A stretch of 64,000 nucleotides of DNA, from assembly GCA_963674835.2 (NCBI GenBank), contig CAXXKC010000001.1, forward strand, positions 124,001-188,000, in the 5' to 3' direction. Below are positions 16,539 through 24,357 of the stretch, piece by piece. The position numbers and the translations under genes are program-made. The notes beneath the pieces are model-generated. The model made no database searches. It was not told where the DNA came from and saw only the letters and a list, made by a program, of their open reading frames with translations. Source of the DNA: G963674835 sp963674835. GTDB taxonomy: Bacteria; Planctomycetota; Planctomycetia; Pirellulales; Thermoguttaceae. Position 1 is the stretch's first letter. Each line of letters starts with the position of its first letter.

Positions 16539-18920
16539 TCACTGAAGCTTTAGCGTGCCGGCCTGATCGAGGCGCCAGGTCTCGGCCAAAGTGCCCTCCC
16601 AGCAGCGCACTACGCCGTCTTCGCTACGATAGACGGCCAGATTTGAGGGTACGGTCAGGCCGGGCTGGAGCTTGAGGCCGAGGGCCTTCAACGGAATGGC
16701 CCATTCGCATCGCCAGCCTCCGCGCGTCTTGCCGAAGCGTTTGGCGGCGAAGCGGACTTCGTCGCGGAGGCGCTGGGCGTCGGCGGCAGGTGCCCCGGCG
16801 TCGGTCACGCTTTGGACGGTGCCGTTGGGGAAACCACGGAGCACGAAGGTGGCCGGTTTTCCGTCGGGTGTTTTGCCGGCGATGCTGATTTCCACACCGT
16901 CGTCTGTGCCCCAGGTGGTTCCTTCGCGAACTTTGCTTGCGTCGAAATTGATCGCGTTGACGGCGACGTAAAGGCACTGGTCGTCGTAGGCCAACTGGAC
17001 GAAGACAGGCGCACCGCTGGCACTCCATCGCCCGGGGTCGCGATCGAGGCCAAGAAGGGCGTGGGGCCATTCGGCTGACCCGATTTCGCCGTCGAGAACG
17101 GGCGGCTTGGCAAGCCGTGCGGCCGTGGCGGGCCAATTCCTGCGGCCTGGGGTGGCGACCGGGGGCATGGCGTCGCTGATGGTGAAGGGCTGCGGCGAGC
17201 CTTCTTTGGTCAGGCCGTTGCGGTAGATGACGTTGCCTTCCCAGAGTTTGATGGCATTGGGCTGGCCGACCTTGATATCGCCGGGCGCGAAGAGCGTATT
17301 GCGTTGGAAGGTGCAGTCGGCGGATCGAGCGAACGAGAGGGACATATCGCCGTCGACGACAAAGACGTTGTCGCGGATGATCGTACCGCGGGTGATGTGG
17401 TTGTGGCTCGGGCGCGCAACGCCGACCGATACGTTGCGTTCGACGATGCAGTCGGTGGCGCCTTCGTCCAAGTAGTAGGCGGACACGCCGTAGCCTTCGC
17501 CCACCTTGACAACGTCGCGGACCATGTTGCCGCGGATGATGGCTTTGCGCATGCCGCCGTAGATCGCGGCGCCGTCCTGCAATTCGCGCATGACGGCGTA
17601 GATGAGGTTCTCTTCGATGAGGAGATTGACGCCGCCGCCGGCGATGCCGCTGTAGGGCGCGTCGTGGATCTCGTTGCGGTAGAGATGCAAGCCGGGTTGG
17701 TCGCCCTTGGCTGAGCTGTAGGCGGGCAGCGCGATGGCGCTGGGATAGTACTGGCCGACATGGTGGATGTGGTTCTGCGCGATGAGCGTATCGGCTCCGC
17801 CCGTCCGGATGCCGCAGGCGCCGGTGTGATGGACGTGGCAACCGACGATGCGAGAATTGATGAGCTGGCCCGAGGTGACCCCCTGCCCGCCCACGCAGGC
17901 GATTTCGAGATTCTCGACGGTGCAGTGCCGGGCGTTGTCGACGCGGAGCGCGCCGTCGAAAGCGTAGGCGCCGAAGCCGCCGGCTTTGAGCGGCGTGGTG
18001 GTCGCCTGAAGGACCAGGCCGCGGAGGGTGATGTTTTCGGCGGGTTTCTGCGCGGTGCCGCCGATACGAACGATGCGTTCGAGCCTGGGCGCGATCACCT
18101 TGGCTTTGGCCATGTCCTCGCCGGGGAGCGGCCAGTAGACGACCTTGCCTGCCGTGCGGTCGAGATACCACTGACCGGGTTGGGTCATGCCTTCACGCGT
18201 GTTGAAGACGACGTATTTCTTAATGCCGAACGCGCCGGGTGGGGACTTGGCCGGCGTGGAGAAGACGAGCTTGTGCTGTTGGGCGTCGTTGCGGGAAACC
18301 CCGACCATGGACTCGTCCCACATGTGATAGATGCGGATCTCGGCGTTGTGCACGTCGAGGGTTTCGGGGATGTCCTGGGGGCGGTATCGCATGGAGTTGA
18401 GCTCTTCTTCGGTTGGCGGGCGCTGCCAACCACCGCCGACCGAGCTGAGCCAGCGGGCATCGAAGACGCTCTCGTGGAGAAATGTACCCGTTTCGGGCAT
18501 GCGCGCCCGGGGAGGCATGCGGTCGTTGACGACAAGGGCACGAAAGTCCCAGGTTCCGGCTTTGACGGCGGGGAGGTCGGCGGCCCAGAACTTGTCGCCG
18601 TCGGGGTGCCAGCCGGTTACCAGCGGGCCACCGTAGACAGTGGCCTTGCCGGGTTGTTCGGCTTCGATCGTGAGGCCGTTGTCGCGGGCGTCGAGGTCGA
18701 GCGCGGCGGCGAGGTGGTACTGGCCGGGCATGACGACGATGCGGTGCGGGCCGGCGCCGGCTTTGCGGGCGGCGTCGCGGGCGGCTTCGAGCGTGGCCAA
18801 GGGCTGCTGCGCCGTGCCGGGATGGTCATCGTGGCCGCCGGGGGCCACGACGAAAGTGGCGGCATGAGCGGAGACTGTGGTGGCTGCGAGTACGGCCAAG
18901 AGATAGATGAAGCGGCGCAT
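16539..18920 (-). CDS. Secreted right-handed parallel beta-helix protein with C-terminal CBM9-like domain
   Basis: 793 residues; ATG at 18920 with GGAG eight bases before it and signal peptide MRRFIYLLAVLAATTVSAHA. Residues 21-60 carry the DHPGTAQQPLATLEAARDAA motif seen at the head of many secreted pectate-lyase-fold proteins. Residues about 290-580 show the repeated short strands of a parallel beta-helix (NARHCTVENLEIACV, DTLIAQNHIHHVG, NLLIEENLIY, KAIIRGNMVRDVV). The last 200 residues resemble a family 9 carbohydrate-binding domain (DDQCLYVAVNAINFDAS, WGTDDGVEISI, GGWRCEWAIPLKAL). This suggests a polysaccharide lyase, epimerase or glycosidase of the beta-helix fold acting on extracellular glycans; the catalytic class cannot be fixed by eye. 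Confidence 0.87.
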   Translation of the reverse strand: MRRFIYLLAVLAATTVSAHAATFVVAPGGHDDHPGTAQQPLATLEAARDAARKAGAGPHRIVVMPGQYHLAAALDLDARDNGLTIEAEQPGKATVYGGPLVTGWHPDGDKFWAADLPAVKAGTWDFRALVVNDRMPPRARMPETGTFLHESVFDARWLSSVGGGWQRPPTEEELNSMRYRPQDIPETLDVHNAEIRIYHMWDESMVGVSRNDAQQHKLVFSTPAKSPPGAFGIKKYVVFNTREGMTQPGQWYLDRTAGKVVYWPLPGEDMAKAKVIAPRLERIVRIGGTAQKPAENITLRGLVLQATTTPLKAGGFGAYAFDGALRVDNARHCTVENLEIACVGGQGVTSGQLINSRIVGCHVHHTGACGIRTGGADTLIAQNHIHHVGQYYPSAIALPAYSSAKGDQPGLHLYRNEIHDAPYSGIAGGGVNLLIEENLIYAVMRELQDGAAIYGGMRKAIIRGNMVRDVVKVGEGYGVSAYYLDEGATDCIVERNVSVGVARPSHNHITRGTIIRDNVFVVDGDMSLSFARSADCTFQRNTLFAPGDIKVGQPNAIKLWEGNVIYRNGLTKEGSPQPFTISDAMPPVATPGRRNWPATAARLAKPPVLDGEIGSAEWPHALLGLDRDPGRWSASGAPVFVQLAYDDQCLYVAVNAINFDASKVREGTTWGTDDGVEISIAGKTPDGKPATFVLRGFPNGTVQSVTDAGAPAADAQRLRDEVRFAAKRFGKTRGGWRCEWAIPLKALGLKLQPGLTVPSNLAVYRSEDGVVRCWEGTLAETWRLDQAGTLKLQ

Positions 18921-18959
18921 ATGGATGGCTCCTTTTCGGCCGGCGGGAGTTTGGGCGGC

Positions 18960-19475
18960 TCAGCGCGACCACCGGTTGTGGTGAACGCGTTGGGAACGAT
19001 AACGGTCTTCGGGCGGGGCCTGCTCGGCCGGGTAGCCGAGGACGACGAGGCTGTGAGGAAGGACAGTTTGCGGGAGGCCAAGGAGCTCGCGCAGGGCGTT
19101 CATGCGCACCTGGCGAGGATAGACGCCACACCAGCAGGCGCCGAGATCCAGGGCGTGGGCGGCCAGGAGCAGGTTTTGGGTCGCGGCGGAGCAATCGACA
19201 GCCCAATAGCCTTCGGACTGTTCGGAGTCGAGGTCGCCGCAGACGAGGATCGCGCACGGGGCGTGGGCGGCCATGGCGGCGTAGGGCATGAAGTTGGGAA
19301 TGGTGGTGAGCAGATCACGGTCGTCGATGACGATGAACTGCCACGGCTGCTGGTTGCAGGCGCTGGGTGCCTGCATGGCTGCGGCAAGGAGTTTTTGAAT
19401 CAGCTCCTCCGGGACGGATTTGGCGAGATACTTGCGGATGCTGCGGCGGGTGTGGATTGCGTCCAGAACGTTCAT
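18960..19475 (-). CDS. Nitroreductase family protein
   Basis: 171 residues, ATG at 19475 behind AAGGAA. The N-terminus MNVLDAIHTRRSIRKY is the FMN-contact Arg-Arg-Ser motif of the NADH oxidase/nitroreductase family; PSACNQQPWQFIVIDD and LDLGACWCGVYP are the other conserved cofactor regions. These flavoproteins reduce nitro groups, quinones or other small acceptors with NAD(P)H in the cytoplasm. At 171 residues it is a short single-domain member. It lies 39 bases downstream of the beta-helix gene end on the minus strand but is transcribed towards it, so the two could form one unit with nitroreductase first. Confidence 0.93.
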   Translation of the reverse strand: MNVLDAIHTRRSIRKYLAKSVPEELIQKLLAAAMQAPSACNQQPWQFIVIDDRDLLTTIPNFMPYAAMAAHAPCAILVCGDLDSEQSEGYWAVDCSAATQNLLLAAHALDLGACWCGVYPRQVRMNALRELLGLPQTVLPHSLVVLGYPAEQAPPEDRYRSQRVHHNRWSR

Positions 19476-19969
19476 GTGGTGTGTTCCTTGGCAGAGGTCG
19501 CGACGTTCTTCAGGCTCCTTTTTAACCCGCGAAGTGGGCCCGGGGAAGTACCGCGAGGCGCGGGCGCGACGGACGGCCAAGGCGATATCGTTTGACGACG
19601 ATGCGCGGCTTGCCGTGCGTGTGAACGACGAGGCGACCGTTCGGCGTTCTCATTTTCGTGTACGACGGCCGACGGGATCGTTCTGAAGCCGATGGCGAAT
19701 AGGGCGAAGGCGCGGTGAGGCGGGTGCTAGGTGGCGAGGAGCGGGCACAGCCGAGGGCGGCTGCGCTACATGGGGGCGACTGTGCTACATGGGGTATGGC
19801 GGGAAGGGGTCGAGTGGCCTTGGTGGGGTCGCACTCCTATAATCCTGCGTGGCGTGTTCGGCGTGCAGTAGCGCGTGCGAATCGGTCATGGCGCCCCCCC
19901 CGGTGGGGCCTGCATGACCGACGGAATCGGCCGGATGGCGCCACGGAAGCCCCGGGGCAGCATACGGTC
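19476..19969. other. Divergent intergenic region with repeat B
   Basis: 494 bases between the nitroreductase start and the DUF309 start. The open frame crossing it is arginine-rich and leads into DUF309 without domain content, so it is judged non-coding. It contains repeat B units at 19741-19797 and a C8 run within GCGCCCCCCCCGGTGG near 19890. Confidence 0.5.
19741..19797. repeat. Dispersed repeat B, double unit
   Basis: GGCACAGCCGAGGGCGGCTG followed by CGCTACATGGGG, then a second partial unit GCGACTGTGCTACATGGGG. Same family as 26347-26400 and 32645-32672. Confidence 0.75.
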
Positions 19970-20374
19970 ATGGTTGAAACGACGCAGGCACTCTATTTGA
20001 AGGGAATCGAGCAGTTCAACGGCGGCGAGTTTTTCGAGTGCCACGAGACATGGGAAGCGTTGTGGCGCCAGGAACGGGGAGCGTCGCGGTTGTTCTATAA
20101 GGGCTTGATTCAGGCGGCGGTCGCACTGTTCCATCTGTGCCACGGAAATGGCCAGGGAGCGGAGAAGCTGATGGCCGGGGCCGTCGAGTACCTTTCGCCC
20201 TATCGACCCCGCTACCTGGGCCTGGACGTGGATCAGTTCCTAGCCGAACTGTCGGCTTGCGTCGGCCAAGCCGTGGCGGCGGGGGATGGTACGGGGGCTC
20301 CGGTGGTGGACCAGGGTGCGATTCCGCGGATTCGCCTGGATGGGGAGCCGCAGCGGGGGTTAGACGTGAGGTAG
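19970..20374 (+). CDS. DUF309 domain-containing protein
   Basis: 134 residues from ATG 19970. The family signature is clear: GIEQFNGGEFFECHETWEAL followed by FYKGLIQAAVALFHL. DUF309 proteins are small alpha-helical, probably metal- or ligand-binding proteins of unknown role with a conserved Glu-x-His pair (residues in FECHETWE). It starts the plus-strand run DUF309, LON, miaA, aspS. The ribosome site is weak. The last 30 residues after QAVAAGDGTG look unstructured. Confidence 0.88.
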   Translation: MVETTQALYLKGIEQFNGGEFFECHETWEALWRQERGASRLFYKGLIQAAVALFHLCHGNGQGAEKLMAGAVEYLSPYRPRYLGLDVDQFLAELSACVGQAVAAGDGTGAPVVDQGAIPRIRLDGEPQRGLDVR

Positions 20375-20437
20375 CCTTGGAGAGGCACCGGTTTGGAGCC
20401 GGAGGGTCTGTTAGCTAGCGGCCGGTACTGAGACGCA

Positions 20438-21145
20438 ATGTCGCAACGCAGTGAATTTTCGTTTTCGGCGGAAGAATTCTCGGGAACGGTGCGACTGTTT
20501 CCGTTGCCGAACCTGGTGCTCTTTCCGCACGTGATGCAGCCGCTGCACATCTTCGAACGCCGCTACCGCGACATGGTGGAGGCGGCGTTGGCAGGCGACG
20601 GGCTGGTGGCGATGGCCGTACTGGCGCCGGGGTGGGAGAAGGACTATGAGGGTCGGCCACCGGTCCATCCGATCGCGTGCTTGGGAAGGATTACGGTGCA
20701 TTGCCGCGTGGCGGGCGGGGCGTACAACTTGTTGCTGTCGGGTGTGAAACGGGTGCAATTGGTGCGCGAACTGTCGTCGAAAAAGGCGTTTCGAGAGGCC
20801 GACGCGGTTCTGCTGGAAGATGAGTACCCGACGGACGAGAGCGGGGTGGGTGCGGGTCTGCACCGGAGGCTGCGGGCGGCCATCTTGCGCGTGTTGGACA
20901 ACGTGTCGCAAGCCGTCGAGCAAATGGACCACTTGCTGGGAAGCGACCTTTCGCTGGGCGCGATGACTGATATCATTAGCTACATGATCGACATCGACCT
21001 GGACGCCAAGATGGCCTTGCTGGGCGAGACGGACGTGTATCGCCGTGCCGAGCGACTGCTGGAACTGCTGGCGGCCCTGGCCGATGACGACGAGCCCGGC
21101 CGGCGCGGGGTGATCTGCTTTCCGCCGCTTTTCAGCAGCAATTGA
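20438..21145 (+). CDS. LON peptidase substrate-binding (PUA-like) domain protein
   Basis: 235 residues, starting ATG 20438. It is a stand-alone LON N-terminal domain: VRLFPLPNLVLFPHVMQPLH, IFERRYRDMVEAAL, ACLGRITVHCRVAGGAYNLL, GVKRVQLVREL. There is no AAA or serine-protease domain, so it is not the Lon protease itself. Such proteins are widespread; they may bind unfolded proteins or RNA, but no role is proven. It lies 63 bases downstream of DUF309 and is followed by a long inverted repeat before miaA. Confidence 0.9.
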   Translation: MSQRSEFSFSAEEFSGTVRLFPLPNLVLFPHVMQPLHIFERRYRDMVEAALAGDGLVAMAVLAPGWEKDYEGRPPVHPIACLGRITVHCRVAGGAYNLLLSGVKRVQLVRELSSKKAFREADAVLLEDEYPTDESGVGAGLHRRLRAAILRVLDNVSQAVEQMDHLLGSDLSLGAMTDIISYMIDIDLDAKMALLGETDVYRRAERLLELLAALADDDEPGRRGVICFPPLFSSN

Positions 21146-21163
21146 CGCCAAAGCGGACAGCCG

Positions 21164-21262
21164 AAAGCGGAAAGCGGCGAACGGCGGGGTCGCGATTGTC
21201 CGTTGATTTGCAGTTAACGTCCGTTTTCCACTTTCTGCTTTCCGCCTTCCGCTTTCCGCTTT
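21164..21262. repeat. 14-bp perfect inverted repeat between LON and miaA genes
   Basis: AAAGCGGAAAGCGG (21164-21177) is exactly complementary to CCGCTTTCCGCTTT (21249-21262), leaving a 71-base loop. The right arm is followed by TCTTG only, so a classic terminator is not obvious. Both arms are built from AAGCGG units. Confidence 0.7.
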
Positions 21263-21278
21263 TCTTGTGTGTCGTGCT

Positions 21279-22223
21279 ATGCCGTTTCGCCGCTGTGTCG
21301 AGTGTTGGTATTTGACTGGGCCGACCGCGGCGGGGAAGACGGCGGTGGGCGCGGAATTGGCGGAGCGGATCGGCGCGGAGGTGATCTCGCTGGATTCGAT
21401 GGCGCTGTACCGTGGGATGGACATCGGTACGGCGAAGCCAACGGTGGCCGAGCGGGGCGCGGTCGCCCATCATCTGATCGATATTCTGGAGCCGCACGAG
21501 GAATTCAGCCTGGCGCAGTACCTGGCCGCCGCGCACCGGTGCGTGGATGAGATCGAGAGTCGCGGGCGGAAGGCGCTTTTTGTGGGCGGGACGCCGCTGT
21601 ATCTGAAGGGGCTGTTGCGGGGCGTCTTCGAGGGGCCGGAGGCTGATTGGGAGCTGCGCCGGCGATTGAGGGAGGAGGCAGAGCGGCACGATCCCGGGTA
21701 TTTGCACCTGAAACTGGCGGAGATCGATCCGGTGGCCGCCGGACGGCTGCATCGGAATGATACGCGGCGGCTGATCCGGGCCATCGAGGTCTATGAGAAG
21801 ACCGGGGAGTCGATCAGCCGGCTGCAGGCCCAGTTCGACGTTGGGCTGCCGGCCGAGCGTTGCCGGGTGTTCGTGCTGGATTGGGATCGCCAGACGCTCA
21901 ATGCGAGGATCGACCGCCGAGTGGAACGGATGTTTGCGGACGGGTTCGTCGAAGAGGTGCGTGGGCTGCTGGAGCGGCAGCCGCCACTGAGCCGCACAGC
22001 GAGCCAGGCGGTTGGGTACCGGGAGGTAATCGAGCATTTGGCCGGCGGGCGGAGTCTGGACGAGACAGTGGCGTTGGTGAAGACGCACACGCGACAGTTC
22101 GCCAAGCGTCAGGGAACGTGGTTTCGGAGTCTGTCGGAGTGTCGTTTCGTGCGGGTTTCAAAGGAATTGACCGTTTCGGATGTGGCGGGGGTGGTTGCGG
22201 AGGTTGGCGAGGAGGCGGGGTAG
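21279..22223 (+). CDS. miaA: tRNA dimethylallyltransferase
   Basis: 314 residues. MiaA transfers a dimethylallyl group from DMAPP to N6 of A37 in tRNAs reading UNN codons. Visible motifs: P-loop GPTAAGKT (residues 14-21), ISLDSMALYRGMDIGTAKPT, HHLIDILEPHEEFSLAQY, VGGTPLYLKGLLRGVFEGP, and ASQAVGYREV near the C-terminus. Length fits the family. ATG 21279 is chosen; a GTG at 21267 would add four residues. It lies between the LON gene and aspS in the same direction, a translation-related neighbourhood. Confidence 0.96.
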   Translation: MPFRRCVECWYLTGPTAAGKTAVGAELAERIGAEVISLDSMALYRGMDIGTAKPTVAERGAVAHHLIDILEPHEEFSLAQYLAAAHRCVDEIESRGRKALFVGGTPLYLKGLLRGVFEGPEADWELRRRLREEAERHDPGYLHLKLAEIDPVAAGRLHRNDTRRLIRAIEVYEKTGESISRLQAQFDVGLPAERCRVFVLDWDRQTLNARIDRRVERMFADGFVEEVRGLLERQPPLSRTASQAVGYREVIEHLAGGRSLDETVALVKTHTRQFAKRQGTWFRSLSECRFVRVSKELTVSDVAGVVAEVGEEAG

Positions 22224-22319
22224 CCATACCCCATCCGAGTAATATCGCCTATCCTGACGATGTGAGGCATGGCGGGCGGCGGTGGTTTGTGGATTCAGGG
22301 CTTCGAGGGACGCGACGTG

Positions 22320-22369
22320 CCCTCACCGTGCGGCCCCTCTCCCGCGAGCGGGCGAGGGAAGATTTGTTG
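22320..22369. repeat. Dispersed repeat A, copy 3
   Basis: CCCTCACCGTGCGGCCCCTC then TCCCGCGAGCGGGCGAGGGAAG, matching the copies at 2781 and 8555. The arms CCCTCTCCCGC and GCGGGCGAGGG pair with one mismatch around a short loop. Confidence 0.8.
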
Positions 22370-22449
22370 GGCGGCGGTCGCGGGTCGCGGTCGATTCTAT
22401 CCCTAACGGTCGGTCCGTTGCGTACCGGCTTTGGCTTGGGGGTGAACCT

Positions 22450-22477
22450 TTGCGCCGTTGGATGGTCGATCTACAAT
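22450..22477 (+). promoter_or_regulatory. Possible promoter of aspS
   Basis: TTGCGC (22450-22455), a 16-base spacer and TACAAT (22472-22477), about 90 bases upstream of the aspS start. Sequence match only. Confidence 0.35.
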
Positions 22478-22566
22478 GGTGGATTCTGATTGGGGCTCAG
22501 CGGTGCGTTTGAAGCGGTAACAGCCCGACTTGCTCTTGGGCAGCCTCTTTATTTGGAGATTGCAGC

Positions 22567-24336
22567 TTGCTTCGGACTCATACATGTGGGGCGTTGCGGG
22601 TCGAGGACATCGGCCAGGAAGTGACCTTGTGCGGTTGGGTCGACACGTACCGCGATCACAGCGGGGTGTTGTTCGTGGACCTGCGGGACCGGTACGGGAA
22701 AACCCAGATTGTGTTTGCGCCCGAGGGGGGCAAGGACAACTTGGAGGCGTCGAAGTCGCTGCGGTCGGAGTTTGTGATCGCGGTGACGGGCAAGGTGGCG
22801 CACCGGCCGGAAGGAACGGTCAATCCGAAGCTGGCGACGGGCGAGATCGAGGTGCGGGCGGAGCGGCTGGAGATCCTGAACCGCAGTCTGACGCCGCCTT
22901 TCCAGCCGACGGCGAAGGAGTTGCCGACAGAGGAGTTGCGTCTGAAGCATCGCTACGTGGACCTGCGACGTCCGGACATGCAGCAGACGCTGTTGCTGCG
23001 GCACCGCATGATTAAGATCATGCGCGATTACTGCGACGAATTGGGGTTCATCGACGTGGAAACGCCCATGCTGGGGCGGAGCACGCCGGAGGGGGCGCGC
23101 GACTACCTGGTGCCGAGCCGGGTACAGCCGGGGACGTTCTACGCGTTGCCGCAGTCGCCGCAGCTTTACAAGCAGATCCTGATGATCGCGGGCTACGACC
23201 GGTACGTGCAGGTGGCGCGGTGTTTTCGGGACGAGGACCTTCGCGCCGACCGGCAGCCAGAGTTTACGCAGTTGGACCTGGAGATGTCGTTCGTCGAGTC
23301 GGACGACGTGATCGGCGTGATCGACGGGCTCGTGGCGCGTCTGGCACGGGAGATCCTGGGGCTGGAGCTTACGCTGCCGCTGCCGCGGATGCGGTACGAC
23401 GAGGCGATGGAGCGTTTTGGTCACGACGCGCCGGACCTGCGGTTCGGCATGGAACTGATCGACGTGACAGACCTGGCGAAGGAGGCGGAATTCCGGGTGT
23501 TTCGCGCGGCGGCGGATGGCGGCGCGCGGGTGCGGGGCATCAATGCGAAGGGGGCGGCGCCGAACTACTCGCGGAAGAACATCGACGACCTGACGGCCTG
23601 GATCATGCAGGATTTCGGGGCGAAGGGGCTGGTGTGGTTCAAGGTGGAGGAAGGGGGCAAGCTGGCCTCGCCGACGGCGAAGAACTTTTCGGAGAGCCTT
23701 CTCGAGCGGATCGCGGAACGCATGGGGGCCGAGGCGGGCGACCTGTTGCTGTTCGTGGCCGACCAGTTCGAGGTTACGTGCAAGGCGCTCTATGGGCTGC
23801 GCAAACGGTTCGGGGCCGAGTTGAAGCTGTACGATCCGGAGCAGATGCACTTCTCGTGGGTCGTCGAGTTTCCGATGTTCGCCTACGACGAGGATGAGAA
23901 GGGCTGGGCGTCGATGCACCATCCGTTCACCTCGCCGCGGAAACAGGACCTCGAACTTCTGGCGACGGATCCGGGAAGGTGCCGGGCACAGGCATACGAC
24001 CTGGTGATCAACGGGTACGAGGCGGGCGGAGGGACGATTCGTATTCACGACCAGGCGTTGCAGCAGCAGGTCTTCGAGCTGCTGGGCATCGACGCGCAGC
24101 AGGCGAAGGAGCGGTTTGGATTTCTGCTGGATGCGCTGCGCTACGGGGCACCGCCGCACGGGGGCATCGCGCTGGGGATCGACCGGCTGGTGATGCTTTT
24201 CGGGCGGCAGGACAACATTCGCGAGGTAATCGCCTTCCCGAAGACACAACGGGCAACGGACATGATGACCGGGGCTCCGGGAACCGTTGACGCGAAGCAG
24301 TTGCGCGAGCTGGGGATCAAGACGAACCGGCAGTAG
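22567..24336 (+). CDS. aspS: Aspartate--tRNA ligase
   Basis: 589 residues, the usual size of bacterial AspRS with its GAD insertion. It charges tRNA(Asp) (or tRNA(Asp/Asn) if non-discriminating). The start is TTG: MLRTHTCGALRVEDIGQEV matches the family N-terminus, GGAG lies upstream, and no in-frame ATG fits. The N-terminal OB-fold contains CGWVDTYRDHSGVLFVDLRD. Class II motifs: GYDRYVQVARCFRDEDLRAD and QPEFTQLDLEMSF (motif 2), GIALGIDRLVMLFGRQDNIR (motif 3), then VIAFPKTQRATDMMTGAP. Downstream on the opposite strand lies a zinc-ribbon protein gene, converging with 21 bases between them. Confidence 0.97.
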   Translation: MLRTHTCGALRVEDIGQEVTLCGWVDTYRDHSGVLFVDLRDRYGKTQIVFAPEGGKDNLEASKSLRSEFVIAVTGKVAHRPEGTVNPKLATGEIEVRAERLEILNRSLTPPFQPTAKELPTEELRLKHRYVDLRRPDMQQTLLLRHRMIKIMRDYCDELGFIDVETPMLGRSTPEGARDYLVPSRVQPGTFYALPQSPQLYKQILMIAGYDRYVQVARCFRDEDLRADRQPEFTQLDLEMSFVESDDVIGVIDGLVARLAREILGLELTLPLPRMRYDEAMERFGHDAPDLRFGMELIDVTDLAKEAEFRVFRAAADGGARVRGINAKGAAPNYSRKNIDDLTAWIMQDFGAKGLVWFKVEEGGKLASPTAKNFSESLLERIAERMGAEAGDLLLFVADQFEVTCKALYGLRKRFGAELKLYDPEQMHFSWVVEFPMFAYDEDEKGWASMHHPFTSPRKQDLELLATDPGRCRAQAYDLVINGYEAGGGTIRIHDQALQQQVFELLGIDAQQAKERFGFLLDALRYGAPPHGGIALGIDRLVMLFGRQDNIREVIAFPKTQRATDMMTGAPGTVDAKQLRELGIKTNRQ

Positions 24337-24357
24337 GGCGACGCGGCGGGCGGCGGA

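Larger units (their letters stand above)
22224..22566. other. Intergenic region upstream of aspS
   Basis: 343 bases between miaA and aspS. It contains repeat A copy 3 and a plausible sigma-70-like promoter at 22450-22477. No gene is evident, and I found no tRNA cloverleaf or T-box-like element. Confidence 0.5.

Noticed and set aside
22549..24249. 566-residue minus-strand frame over aspS
   Set aside because: Antisense shadow of aspS; no motif and low-quality composition.
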